Below, in pieces: positions 43,394 through 52,727 of a stretch of 64,000 nt of DNA. Below the pieces are notes generated by a model that had not been told where the DNA came from, did not search any database, and saw only the letters and a list, made by a program, of their open reading frames with translations. The stretch is taken from contig DXFL01000020.1 in the NCBI GenBank assembly GCA_019114445.1, positions 62,001 through 126,000 of the forward strand. Reading direction: 5' to 3'. This DNA is from Candidatus Barnesiella excrementigallinarum. Its GTDB lineage: Bacteria > Bacteroidota > Bacteroidia > Bacteroidales > Barnesiellaceae. Made by a program: the position numbers and the translations under genes. The first letter of the stretch is position 1; each line of letters begins with the position of its first letter.

Positions 43394-45547
43394 TTAAAGC
43401 TCTATTTTCTTTTTGCGGTTACGGTGTGTCCACCGTTTTTTGTAAGCGATAAGTTTTCGGAAAATCTTTTCGATTCCTAATATCTCGGTATGGCTGAGCA
43501 TATCGTGCGACATGGGTTCGATAAACGACGATGGTGCCGGTTCGGCCGTCCCGAATTGTTCGGGGTACAGGACAATCAAATTATTGTTGGCAAAATATTT
43601 CGAGAGGAACGAGGGTATTTTGTCTGCATCGGCATGGAACGATACCGAGGTAGGACGGGCGCTCACGATGATAAACAGGTCGTCGTCGAGGACGGCATTG
43701 GCCAAAAGTAAGAAGTCGTCCCAGTTTTCGAGTATTTCAAATTCGTTGCGTATATTGTACCGGCCGGCTCGTAGACGAGCTTTCAGGTAAGGAATGGTTT
43801 CGGCATAGGCATAGAATATGGCACGGCAGCCAATTTGTTTGGCCATATTGGCTACCCGGTCTATCCATCGAGCGAATCCGGTTTCATATTCGGCCTTGCG
43901 AGGCACGGCGATAACAATACGGGTAACGGTGTTTATGGGGTTTACACACTTCGAGATGAGTATCATCTTGTTGGTGTTTTTAAGAAGCGACTCGATTTTC
44001 GCGCCAAAAAAGGTATCGACAATATTGGCTTTGTGGTGTAACCCGAGCACGACTTCCGTAATGTTTTTTTCTTTCATGGTGTGGATAATTCCACTGGTTA
44101 TGTTCATGTCGTACCGGGCGATGGGAATCAGCCTCGTATCGGCCGATGAAGCTACTTTACCGGCCTGTTCGAGCAAGGATTGCGAGAGATAATTGTTTTT
44201 TTTCTCGTCGTCGGTCACGTGCAAGGCATAGAGCGATGATTTTCTTTGCGGCGATTTCAATAACAGGGCCAGGTTGATGAGGTTTTCGATCGTGCTGGGA
44301 TTTGCGATGGGGATTAGTATCTGTTCGTTTTGTATAGGCGATTTGTAGTTCGTCGGTTCGTTGTTTTGTATTTCGATAACCATACGGCGGGCCGCTTTCT
44401 CGGTAACTAACGAACTGATAATGCAAGTCACTAAAATCATGACAATGGTTCCGTTGAGTATTTCCTCGTTAAAAAGGCCTATGTCGTGGCCGATAATTAC
44501 GGCGGCCAGTGTCGCTGCCGCTTGGGCGTTGCTCAACCCGAATATGAGCTGCCTGTCGAGCTTGGTCATGTGGCAGGTCTTTTGGGTGAGCCATGCGGCC
44601 AGCCATTTGCACAGGGTAGCGACAATCGACATATTGGCGGCCACGATAATTGTTTCGGTACTCTTGAAAATGACCCGCAGGTCGATAAGCATACCTACCC
44701 CAATCAGAAAGTAGGGTATGAACAAGGCATTACCTACAAATTCGAGCCGATTCATCAAAGGCGATACGTTGGGTATGAACCGGTTTAGAACAATCCCGGC
44801 GAAGAATGCCCCTAAGATGGCTTCCAATCCAATTACTTGGGCCATATAAGAAGCCAAAAACACCAGTGCCAAAATAAAGATGAATTGGGTGACGTTGTCG
44901 TTGTATGTTTTGAAAAACCAGCGAGTCAGCCGGGGATAGATATATAAGATGGCTAAACTGTAAATGATAATGTTGACCGATAGCCTCAACCAAAAAAATT
45001 CTGTGAGGTCCCCTCGCACCATTCCCGAAATTACCGCTAAAATAATCAAGGCACCGAGTACGGTAAAAATAGTTCCGGCAATGGTAATGGGTACCGCCCG
45101 GCTGCGCGAAATGCCGTATCGGCTGATGATGGGATAGGCTATGAGTGTGTGCGACGCGTACATACTTGCCAGCAAGATGGAGGTCATGAGGTCGAGATGC
45201 AGGGTATAGTAGCTGATGGTGGTACCCAAAATCATGGGAATGAGGAAGGTGTACAGCCCGAATATGATACCATCTTTTTTGCTGTTTTTGAAATCGTACA
45301 TATCGATTTCGAGACCGGCCAAAAACATTAAATAAAGAATACCCACATTGCCGAAGATCTCGAAACTGCTGTCCCGTGCCAACAGATTCAACCCGTTGGG
45401 CCCGATGATTATACCGGCAATAATCAAGCCGATGATATGTGGAATGCGTATACGGTTGAGGAGTATGGGGGCGAGCAGGATAATAACCAATACGATAAAA
45501 AATATCAATACCGGATTTTCAATAGGTAGAGTCGTAATACCGCCCAT
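43394..45547 (-). CDS. CPA2-type cation/proton antiporter with cytoplasmic USP-like domains
   Basis: 717 residues. About 12 membrane segments fill the first 395 residues (FFIVLVIILLAPILLNRI, HIIGLIIAGIIIGPNGLNLL, IGLEAILGAFFAGIVLNRF, ALFIPYFLIGVGMLIDLR), the Na+/H+ exchanger domain. From about 410 to 700 two universal-stress-protein-like domains follow (ILIPIANPSTIENLINLALLL, RIVIAVPRKAEYETGFARW), the usual place for nucleotide regulation. It probably exchanges Na+ or K+ for protons. It is monocistronic, with a predicted promoter about 40 bases upstream. Confidence 0.92.
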   Translation of the reverse strand: MGGITTLPIENPVLIFFIVLVIILLAPILLNRIRIPHIIGLIIAGIIIGPNGLNLLARDSSFEIFGNVGILYLMFLAGLEIDMYDFKNSKKDGIIFGLYTFLIPMILGTTISYYTLHLDLMTSILLASMYASHTLIAYPIISRYGISRSRAVPITIAGTIFTVLGALIILAVISGMVRGDLTEFFWLRLSVNIIIYSLAILYIYPRLTRWFFKTYNDNVTQFIFILALVFLASYMAQVIGLEAILGAFFAGIVLNRFIPNVSPLMNRLEFVGNALFIPYFLIGVGMLIDLRVIFKSTETIIVAANMSIVATLCKWLAAWLTQKTCHMTKLDRQLIFGLSNAQAAATLAAVIIGHDIGLFNEEILNGTIVMILVTCIISSLVTEKAARRMVIEIQNNEPTNYKSPIQNEQILIPIANPSTIENLINLALLLKSPQRKSSLYALHVTDDEKKNNYLSQSLLEQAGKVASSADTRLIPIARYDMNITSGIIHTMKEKNITEVVLGLHHKANIVDTFFGAKIESLLKNTNKMILISKCVNPINTVTRIVIAVPRKAEYETGFARWIDRVANMAKQIGCRAIFYAYAETIPYLKARLRAGRYNIRNEFEILENWDDFLLLANAVLDDDLFIIVSARPTSVSFHADADKIPSFLSKYFANNNLIVLYPEQFGTAEPAPSSFIEPMSHDMLSHTEILGIEKIFRKLIAYKKRWTHRNRKKKIEL

Positions 45548-45588
45548 GACCCTGTTATTTTTAAGATATAGAAACTATGTTTTTGCAA

Positions 45589-45620
45589 CAAAAATACAAA
45601 TAAAAGTTATCTCTTGCAAG
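45589..45620 (-). promoter_or_regulatory. Predicted promoter of the antiporter gene
   Basis: On the minus strand CTTG (45617-45620) and TATTTTTG (45589-45596) with a 20-base spacer; one mismatch in the -33 box. Confidence 0.5.
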
Positions 45621-45720
45621 GAATAACAATCTTCTGTTTAAAAACTCCAATTATTGGCTAAAATGTAGGCCAAACGATATAATTATATTCGTTTTGTTAT
45701 GGAATCGTGTAATTTGTTGT

Positions 45721-45728
45721 ATATTTGC
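45721..45728 (+). promoter_or_regulatory. Predicted -7 box of asd
   Basis: TATATTTG at 45721-45728, with TTTG at 45694-45697 (23-base spacer, slightly long). The start codon is 60 bases downstream. Confidence 0.5.
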
Positions 45729-45788
45729 GTCAATTTTCGGAATTTGGCAATAAATAAGTATTCTAAATAAATTTATAAAAGAAAAAAG

Positions 45789-46793
45789 ATGAAAGTCGCT
45801 ATTGTGGGCGCCAGTGGCGCTGTCGGACAAGAGTTCCTGAGAGTTTTGGAGGAGCGGAATTTCCCGATCGACGAATTGTTGTTATTCGGGTCTTCTCGCA
45901 GTGCAGGTCGTGAATATACATTCCGTGGTAAACAGATTGTAGTCAAGGAGCTGAAACACAATGACGATTTTAAAGGTGTGGATATAGCTTTTACCTCGGC
46001 AGGAGCCGGTACGTCGAAAGAGTTTGCCGAGACGATAACCCGTTATGGGGCGATTATGATCGACAATTCGAGTGCATTCCGTATGGACGACGATGTGCCT
46101 TTGGTGGTTCCCGAGGTAAACGGCGACGATGCCTTCGTGCGTCCCCGCGGTATTATTGCTAATCCCAACTGCACGACCATACAGATGGTGGTCGCATTGA
46201 ATGCCATAGAATCGTTGTCGCATATTAAGCGGGTTCATGTAGCTACATACCAAGCCGCCAGTGGCGCAGGGGCTTCGGCGATGGCCGAGTTGAAAAAACA
46301 GTATGAACAATTGGTTGCGGGCGAAAAGCCCACGGTAGAGAAATTTTTCTTCCAGTTGGCCTACAATCTTATTCCTCAGGTCGATGTATTTACCGATAAT
46401 TTATATACCAAAGAGGAGATGAAGATGTATAACGAAACTCGCAAGATCATGCACTCCGATATTGCTGTAAGCGCAACTTGTGTCCGTGTACCGGTCATGC
46501 GGGCTCACTCCGAGGCCATTTGGGTGGAGACCGAGCGACCCGTTTCGGTGGCCGAGGCTCGCGAGGCTTTCGCTAAGGCCGAAGGTGTTGTGCTGGAAGA
46601 TGATCCTGCGAACCGGGTATATCCCATGCCGTTGGAGAAGGCCGGTCACGATCCCGTGTATGTAGGGCGTATTCGTGCCGATATTTCGAATCCCAACGGG
46701 TTGACTTTCTGGACGGTGAGCGACCAAATCAAGAAGGGTGCCGCACTGAATGCCGTACAGATTGCCGAGTATCTGTTAGCTCATTCTAAATAA
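45789..46793 (+). CDS. asd: Aspartate-semialdehyde dehydrogenase
   Basis: 334 residues. It reduces aspartyl phosphate to the semialdehyde, the branch-point compound for lysine/DAP, threonine and methionine. The NADP motif [18 protein letters not shown] opens the protein. The catalytic cysteine is in [13 protein letters not shown] (about residue 128) and the catalytic histidine in [14 protein letters not shown]. It is monocistronic and ends before a strong hairpin. No lysine riboswitch-like fold is seen in the 240 bases upstream. Confidence 0.97.
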   Translation: MKVAIVGASGAVGQEFLRVLEERNFPIDELLLFGSSRSAGREYTFRGKQIVVKELKHNDDFKGVDIAFTSAGAGTSKEFAETITRYGAIMIDNSSAFRMDDDVPLVVPEVNGDDAFVRPRGIIANPNCTTIQMVVALNAIESLSHIKRVHVATYQAASGAGASAMAELKKQYEQLVAGEKPTVEKFFFQLAYNLIPQVDVFTDNLYTKEEMKMYNETRKIMHSDIAVSATCVRVPVMRAHSEAIWVETERPVSVAEAREAFAKAEGVVLEDDPANRVYPMPLEKAGHDPVYVGRIRADISNPNGLTFWTVSDQIKKGAALNAVQIAEYLLAHSK

Positions 46794-46860
46794 ACCCGAT
46801 AGGGGTGGTTCTCCAATGAGACCATTTTTGTGATAAAACTTTTGCCAATAATATAAAAAT

Positions 46861-46894
46861 GAAGAGAGCCGTACAATTTTGTACGGCTCTCTTC
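46861..46894. terminator. Bidirectional terminator between asd and the GH20 gene
   Basis: A perfect 14-base-pair stem (46861-46874 with 46881-46894) and a 6-base loop. On the minus strand ATTTTTATATTATT follows; on the plus strand only ATTTG. Confidence 0.85.
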
Positions 46895-46911
46895 ATTTGC
46901 CTATATGGCGG

Positions 46912-49413
46912 TTACTTTGTCGAGAGATTGGTGGTAAGACTTTCTTTTCCTAAGTAGAAAAGTTTTGCCTTTACGATCGAAGCATTGCAGTCGACCGGAG
47001 CTTCCCACAATGTAGAGTTTGCCGTAGGTTCGGTTCCGTCGATGGTATACCGGATTTCGGCTTGCGGTATGGGCGAATTGGCATAGAGTTTACCTTCGAC
47101 AATTTTAATACCGGGTTGAGCAATCCTGAAATTGACATTATCGAGAGCCAACCGGGGTAATTCTATTTGAGCGAGTTTGGCGTTATAGATAGCCCGGGCT
47201 TTCTCGTATAACGGTTGTTTGTCGTCGCTGGTTGTGGGCGACCATTCGGGGAATGCATTCCACCCGCGTTCCACGAGACCGAAAATTTTGGGGAAGGTAT
47301 AGTATTGTACCATATCGAATCCACCTATGGTTTCGGAGAACAGTTGTGCTTGTATACCTTTGATGTGGGGGCGAGACTTTTCGGTAAGTTGTATTTTCCC
47401 TTTGCCGGCCGTTTTGAGGTCGGTTTTCTCGCCTGCCATATTTTCCCGAGCCGAACAATAGATGTTGTAGGGGAGCATATTGAACGAAGCAAATTCGTTG
47501 ACATATCCGCCCCATGTAAGTCCCGGTTCGTTTTTGTGCGGGTTGTATGCCAAATCGAGGTAGAAATTGTTCACGTTGCAAAGGATTACGTCGTAGCCTT
47601 CGTTGGCGACGGTGTATGGGACAATGCTGTTTTTGCCGATGGTACTCCAACAATATACGCCGTGGAAGCGGGGTGCGATTCGGGCGTTCAGTTCGGGCGA
47701 ATGGTTGAGGGCAACTTCTTGCCAGCCCGATGTTTTAAGCCCTTTGTCCGAGAGCATTTGGGAAACATTTTCCAAGAAATATTCCGACAGTTCGTGGACA
47801 TTTTTCATACCATGTTCTTCCATGAATCGATGGCAAAGGGGAGAACCTTCCCATGAGCCGTGAGGAACTTCGTCGCCTCCGATGTGAATGGTTTCGAGAG
47901 GAACGCCGGCCTCTTTATACATGGCGATAATTTCGTCGCTAACTTTTTCCATGAAGCGATAAACCGAGGGGAGCGCAACATTCAGCACATTATCGGTATA
48001 GGCTTGTGCCGAGACATATTTCGAGGTGTCGGCTTCTTCCGATAGCAGATATTCTTCGGCTTGTTCCCGATTGCTGTCTTTCAATCGATTGTATCGGGCT
48101 TTCATGGCTATGATTGCAGCCCGTGCGTGTCCCGGCGATTCGATTTCGGGAATGACGGTGATGTGCCGTGCCGCAGCATATTGCAGCACTTCGATAAAGT
48201 CTTGTCGGGTGTAATATCCGTTTGCCGTGGTGGTTGTGTCGGCTGGATTCCACCCTCCATAAAATATGGGGTAGAGGCATTGGCTTTCGTCGCGGGTGAA
48301 TCCCCGTCGCGAGCCGATTTCGGTCAACTCTTCCAATCCGGGAATTTCGAGTCTCCACGCTTCGTCGTCGCTGAAATGGAAATGGAATACGTTGATTTTG
48401 TAATTGGCTAAGACATCGAGCAGTTTCAACAAATCGGCTTTTTTAGTAAAGTTGCGCGAGATGTCGAGCATCATACCCCGGTAAAGCAGGTCGGGATAGT
48501 CGTTTATGGCTACATTGTCGAGCCGTGCCGGTATCTCTTGTCTTTTCAGCAGGGAAAGCAGGGTGCGGGTTCCGTTGAATATGGCGTGGGGAGTTCCGCC
48601 GCTTATGGTCACATAGTTGTTTTTGATGTCGAGCCTGTAGTGTTCGTCATTTTTGACGGGCATATTTTGGGGGAAATGGCACAAGGCAATTACTGTTTGA
48701 CCCTTGTCTGTGACGTTGTACCCCATTGCTTTTAGTTCGTCCATCAGCAGTTGGGCTTCGTTGGCGAATCCCTCTTCGACACTTAACGATATATCTTTGA
48801 ATATGATACTTGTCCCTTCTCTTGGGGTTGCCTCTTTGAGCGAAGGCAACATATCGTAGGGTTGTATGGCATAATCGGTTGCGAGAGCTTCATTGTGGGC
48901 ATAAACAATCTCTCCGTCGGGATAGGGGGGAGCTACTCTTCCGGGGACTGTCCATTGCTCTTCGCGGTCGAAAGGTGCGATAACGAGTGGAACGGGAACG
49001 GGGTTGTTATTACCTGTGACAAAGAACGGGGATTTAGGGATAAATTGTGTTTGAACGAAAATTCCTTTGTTCAAATAGTTGACAGTTATCGAATCGCCCG
49101 GAGCAAGCGTTTCCCAAGTGGACGAGGGTGTTATCTTGTAGAATCCGGGATTTACCATTTCGATGATAATGGGCGAGCCTTCGTTCATCGTCACTTGTCG
49201 GGGAGAGAGTTGTGTGTAGTAGATTTCCCAGTTGGATTCGATAGGCTTGTTCGACGTGTTGATTAGGGTAAATGAACTTTCATAAAATCCGGGAACAATT
49301 CCATTTTTACCCATTTCCCATTGCAGGGCGATGGGACTTTCCTGTGTCGAGCACGCGCATAACAAAGAGGCTGTCGACGCAAGGAGTAGATGATGCAATT
49401 TTTTCGTTTTCAT
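46912..49413 (-). CDS. Beta-N-acetylhexosaminidase, GH20, lipoprotein
   Basis: 833 residues. The lipoprotein signal ends LLCAC (Cys21). An N-terminal carbohydrate-binding-like domain (about 28-170) is followed by the GH20b domain and the GH20 TIM barrel (YRGMMLDISRNFTKKADLLK, HFHFSDDEAWRLEI). The catalytic pair is D514-E515 in HIGGDEVPHGSW. A C-terminal Ig-like domain holds AEIRYTIDGTEPTANSTLW. It removes terminal GlcNAc or GalNAc from glycans (mucin, N-glycans or chitobiose), probably at the cell surface. Confidence 0.95.
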   Translation of the reverse strand: MKTKKLHHLLLASTASLLCACSTQESPIALQWEMGKNGIVPGFYESSFTLINTSNKPIESNWEIYYTQLSPRQVTMNEGSPIIIEMVNPGFYKITPSSTWETLAPGDSITVNYLNKGIFVQTQFIPKSPFFVTGNNNPVPVPLVIAPFDREEQWTVPGRVAPPYPDGEIVYAHNEALATDYAIQPYDMLPSLKEATPREGTSIIFKDISLSVEEGFANEAQLLMDELKAMGYNVTDKGQTVIALCHFPQNMPVKNDEHYRLDIKNNYVTISGGTPHAIFNGTRTLLSLLKRQEIPARLDNVAINDYPDLLYRGMMLDISRNFTKKADLLKLLDVLANYKINVFHFHFSDDEAWRLEIPGLEELTEIGSRRGFTRDESQCLYPIFYGGWNPADTTTTANGYYTRQDFIEVLQYAAARHITVIPEIESPGHARAAIIAMKARYNRLKDSNREQAEEYLLSEEADTSKYVSAQAYTDNVLNVALPSVYRFMEKVSDEIIAMYKEAGVPLETIHIGGDEVPHGSWEGSPLCHRFMEEHGMKNVHELSEYFLENVSQMLSDKGLKTSGWQEVALNHSPELNARIAPRFHGVYCWSTIGKNSIVPYTVANEGYDVILCNVNNFYLDLAYNPHKNEPGLTWGGYVNEFASFNMLPYNIYCSARENMAGEKTDLKTAGKGKIQLTEKSRPHIKGIQAQLFSETIGGFDMVQYYTFPKIFGLVERGWNAFPEWSPTTSDDKQPLYEKARAIYNAKLAQIELPRLALDNVNFRIAQPGIKIVEGKLYANSPIPQAEIRYTIDGTEPTANSTLWEAPVDCNASIVKAKLFYLGKESLTTNLSTK

Positions 49414-49454
49414 GGCCTGTTTTGTATATATGTGTGATTAATAATTTTCTTGGG

Positions 49455-50693
49455 TTACCAGCCCGATGTGGATCCTCCGCCACCGGTAGCACCGCCACCG
49501 AATCCTCCGCCAAAGCCGCTGCCTCCGAACCCTCCGCCTCGTCCCGAACCGCCGATTATTGTTGCGGCTGCGAGCATGGGAATAATGTATTGTTTGCGGT
49601 CTATCTTGTGGCAATGGGCACAGCAGTAACGCTTTTCGCCCAGTCCGGTGCTGACGGTGGTGGCCCTGCGCAAAATGTGGTCGCCTTCGAAGCTGTAAGC
49701 TCGGCTATGGCAATAGGGGCATCTTTGGAATTGGGTGAATTGGTTTTCGTAGGGATATACCAGCGTGTTTCCGCATTGGTCGCAAAGCCATACGTCGTAA
49801 TCTACCGAATGGAGTTTCTCTTCGGTATTCTCTTGCGGGGTGAGGTATAGGTTATCCTCCTCTTCGTTGAGTTTTCTCATTTTGTTCCCACACAATTCGC
49901 ACACGCGGGTTTTATTGCGCAGCCGTTTCAAACGGCGTTTAAGTCCGAGGTAAAGGAGAATGATAAAGAAGGGGAATAGAAAACATCCGGCTAAAAGGAA
50001 TGGGCGGAGCCCGGCCAGCCGTTTATAACGTTCGTAAGGTTCTTCTTTGGTATGGCGTATCGTAATCCAAATCATATAAAATAAAAGGGCATGCGATACG
50101 ACGAGTGAAATAGTAATGTAGATATTGAATATCCGGTTCCAGTCGGTGGTGGACCTCTCGGCGGGCAAAGCTGTAAGTTCACTTACGGCCTCGGGCGTGG
50201 TTAATATTTGAACGATAGCGTTCATCCCGTCGAGGATTCCCCGGTCGTAGTTGCCCTCTTTGAATTGCGGTATGATGTATCGCGACTGTATACGTTTGCA
50301 AATGGCATCGGGCAATACTCCTTCTATGCCATAACCGGTGCGGAATGTGATTTTACGCTGGTCGAGGACAAGCAGCACAAGCAGGCCGTTGTCGTTCTGT
50401 TTGCCTATACCCCATTGTGTGAAGAGGTCGGTAGCAAAGAGGTCTATGTCGCTGTTGCCAATCGATTGTAGGGCAACTACCGCGACTTCCGAGGTGTTGG
50501 TTTCTTGCAGGGAGAGGAGCATTTGGTCGAGGCGGCTTACGGTTTCGGCCGAGAGAATACCGTCGGGATTGGTTACAAATCGTCGGCCGTCGTTGAGGTG
50601 TACGTTGGGTACTTGTTCGACGGTGTACTCCACAGCCCAAAGCAGCGGTGTAATAAGGAACAGGAGCAGAAGTATTGTGGCAATTTTCTTCAT
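49455..50693 (-). CDS. TPM-domain membrane protein with zinc ribbons and glycine-rich tail
   Basis: 412 residues. A signal peptide (LLLLFLITPLLWA) precedes a TPM domain at about 25-160 (FVTNPDGILSAETVSRLDQML, TQWGIGKQNDNGLLVLLVLDQR, GYGIEGVLPDAICKRI). Two membrane segments follow (about 190-240). Four CxxC pairs (CELCGNKM, CDQCGNTL, CPYCHSR, CAHCHK) make one or two zinc ribbons on the cytoplasmic side. The C terminus is a GGGFGG-type tail. TPM proteins aid photosystem repair in plants; in bacteria the role is unknown. It is 14 bases after dgt. Confidence 0.85.
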   Translation of the reverse strand: MKKIATILLLLFLITPLLWAVEYTVEQVPNVHLNDGRRFVTNPDGILSAETVSRLDQMLLSLQETNTSEVAVVALQSIGNSDIDLFATDLFTQWGIGKQNDNGLLVLLVLDQRKITFRTGYGIEGVLPDAICKRIQSRYIIPQFKEGNYDRGILDGMNAIVQILTTPEAVSELTALPAERSTTDWNRIFNIYITISLVVSHALLFYMIWITIRHTKEEPYERYKRLAGLRPFLLAGCFLFPFFIILLYLGLKRRLKRLRNKTRVCELCGNKMRKLNEEEDNLYLTPQENTEEKLHSVDYDVWLCDQCGNTLVYPYENQFTQFQRCPYCHSRAYSFEGDHILRRATTVSTGLGEKRYCCAHCHKIDRKQYIIPMLAAATIIGGSGRGGGFGGSGFGGGFGGGATGGGGSTSGW

Positions 50694-50707
50694 GTGATGT
50701 TCTTGTT

Positions 50708-52072
50708 TTAGAGTGATGGCAGGCTCATACCGTTGATTTTACGATAAAGATCAAGGGCATAAACGTCGGTCATACCCGATATGTAGTCGATAACGGCTTG
50801 TACCTTCCCGTAAAGCGAGGGTGCCCGTACTTCGTATTGTTGGGGAACTTTGTTCAATAGCAGTTTGGAGTATGCCTTGTCGGGGAATCGCACAGCATCC
50901 AAGAATTTGTCGAGTAGAACCGAGATAATGCGGTTACCGGCCAACTCAATGTCTAATACGTCGGACGATTTGTAGATTTTTTCCGAAGCGGTTGCCGCGC
51001 AGTTTTGATAGGCTTTACGAGGCATTTCGGAGATGTGATCGACCAATGCTCCGGTAAATTTGCCTTCGAGCAGAGTTTGTTCTTCGCGGCAGAAGAGGGC
51101 CGAACATTCGTCGATGAGGGTGCCGATCACACAGGAGCGGAGGTAGACGATTTGCTCGTTGAGGTCGGTAACCACTTTTAATACGTCGTTGATATGTTTT
51201 TTCCGTTTCTCGTCGAAGAAGTCGAGAAACAACTTCTTGACAGTTTCGGTAGTGAGTATTTTCAGTTTGTGGGCATCTTCGATGTCCATGATTTGGTAAC
51301 AGATGTCGTCGGCGGCTTCGACCAAATAGACCAGCGGGTGGCGGTGATACCGTTCCCCGCTATCGCCTTCGGGCAACAGTCCCAAATCGTCGGCAATACG
51401 GAGGAAATCTTTTTTTTCGGAAGTGAAAAATCCCGATTTCCCCTTTTTGGTCGACTGGATCGAGGAATAGGGGTATTTGACGATCGAGGCCAAAGTCGAG
51501 TAGGTGAGCGCAAAACCTCCGGGCCGGCGGCCTTGAAATTGGTGGGTGAGTAATCGGAAGGCGTTTGCATTGCCTTCGAAATGAGTGAAGTCTTGCCAAT
51601 GGTGTTCGTTCCTCAACTCTTTTTTCAACACTTGTCCGTTCCCCTCCGAGAAGTAGGTGGCAATAGCCCTTTCGCCCGAATGTCCAAAGGGTGGATTCCC
51701 CAAATCGTGAGCCAAACAAGCTGCCGAGGTGATGGCTCCCAAATGATAGAGTTTGTGGCACCACGGTTCGGCACTGTATTTTTCGGAGAGTGTAGCCGAC
51801 ACATTATTTCCCAACGATCGTCCTACACAAGATACTTCGAGGCTGTGAGTCAGTCTGTTGTGAACAAAAATACTCCCCGGCAACGGGAATACCTGCGTTT
51901 TGTTCTGCAACCGGCGGAATGGCGCCGAAAAAACCAACCTGTCGTAGTCGCGTTGAAAGTCGGTTCGAGTATGGCGTCTGTCGTCGTGATATTGCTCCAT
52001 GCCAAACCTTTTGGAAGTGATCAGTCTCTCCCAATACATTTGTGAGGAGTGCTCTTTGGCTTGTGTGTTCAT
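50708..52072 (-). CDS. dgt: Deoxyguanosinetriphosphate triphosphohydrolase (dGTPase)
   Basis: 454 residues from ATG 52072 (MNTQAKEHS). An in-frame ATG at 52099 is possible but falls before the predicted transcript start. The HD-domain metal ligands are seen in VHNRLTHSLEVS and AHDLGNPPFGHSGE; FRRLQNKTQVFPL is another family mark. It hydrolyses dNTPs to deoxynucleosides and triphosphate, so it may help balance the pool. It is divergent from dut, another nucleotide-pool enzyme, and co-directional with the TPM gene. Confidence 0.93.
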   Translation of the reverse strand: MNTQAKEHSSQMYWERLITSKRFGMEQYHDDRRHTRTDFQRDYDRLVFSAPFRRLQNKTQVFPLPGSIFVHNRLTHSLEVSCVGRSLGNNVSATLSEKYSAEPWCHKLYHLGAITSAACLAHDLGNPPFGHSGERAIATYFSEGNGQVLKKELRNEHHWQDFTHFEGNANAFRLLTHQFQGRRPGGFALTYSTLASIVKYPYSSIQSTKKGKSGFFTSEKKDFLRIADDLGLLPEGDSGERYHRHPLVYLVEAADDICYQIMDIEDAHKLKILTTETVKKLFLDFFDEKRKKHINDVLKVVTDLNEQIVYLRSCVIGTLIDECSALFCREEQTLLEGKFTGALVDHISEMPRKAYQNCAATASEKIYKSSDVLDIELAGNRIISVLLDKFLDAVRFPDKAYSKLLLNKVPQQYEVRAPSLYGKVQAVIDYISGMTDVYALDLYRKINGMSLPSL

Positions 52073-52096
52073 ACGGATTTTTGTCGTCAATCTTTG

Positions 52097-52104
52097 CAAA
52101 TGTA
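52097..52104 (-). promoter_or_regulatory. Predicted -7 box of dgt
   Basis: TACATTTG on the minus strand, 24 bases upstream of ATG 52072. This supports that start over ATG 52099. Confidence 0.45.
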
Positions 52105-52265
52105 GTAAAAAAAGAGAGATAAAATATTGCGATGTGGTAAAAAGCTCTCTCTATTTGTGATATATCGAATTAAAATATAAAAAATAGGGTGCTTTTTTGA
52201 TAGGATTTCGTTATTTTCGCAAATTAAAAGAGCAGGAGTAAGTATTTTTATAAAAGTATATTTCG

Positions 52266-52706
52266 ATGAAAGTTTCAGTTAAGATAGTCAATAAGTCGCA
52301 TCATGCGTTACCCTCTTACAGCACCTTGTTTTCGGCGGGTATGGATATTCGTGCCAACTTGTCGGAACCGGTAGTGCTGGCACCCTTAGAGCGCAAGCTC
52401 ATACCTACCGGGCTTTATATCGCCTTGCCCGAAGGTTACGAGGCCCAAATTCGTCCGCGCAGCGGATTGGCTTTGAAACATGGTATTACCATACCCAATA
52501 CGCCGGGGACAATCGACGCCGATTATCGGGGCGAGGTGGGTATCATTGTACTGAATGTTTCGGATAAGCCCTTTACTATTGAAGATGGGGAACGGATTTG
52601 CCAAATGGTGGTAAAAGAGTATTGCCGGGTAGAGTGGGACGAGGTCGATAGCTTAGATGAGACGGAGCGTGGGGCCGGAGGGTTTGGCCATACGGGTGTG
52701 AAATAA
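52266..52706 (+). CDS. dut: dUTP diphosphatase
   Basis: 146 residues, the trimeric dUTPase. All five motifs are present: [12 protein letters not shown] (I), [10 protein letters not shown] (II), [20 protein letters not shown] (III), RICQMVV (IV) and [11 protein letters not shown] (V). It prevents uracil incorporation and supplies dUMP for thymidylate. It opens a likely operon with a TPR lipoprotein gene 21 bases downstream. Confidence 0.97.
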   Translation: MKVSVKIVNKSHHALPSYSTLFSAGMDIRANLSEPVVLAPLERKLIPTGLYIALPEGYEAQIRPRSGLALKHGITIPNTPGTIDADYRGEVGIIVLNVSDKPFTIEDGERICQMVVKEYCRVEWDEVDSLDETERGAGGFGHTGVK

Positions 52707-52727
52707 AAGTCTCCGCGAAAGATTACA

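Noticed and set aside
45548-45788. A lysine riboswitch before asd
   Set aside because: The region is AT-rich with a normal promoter; I see no conserved aptamer segments.
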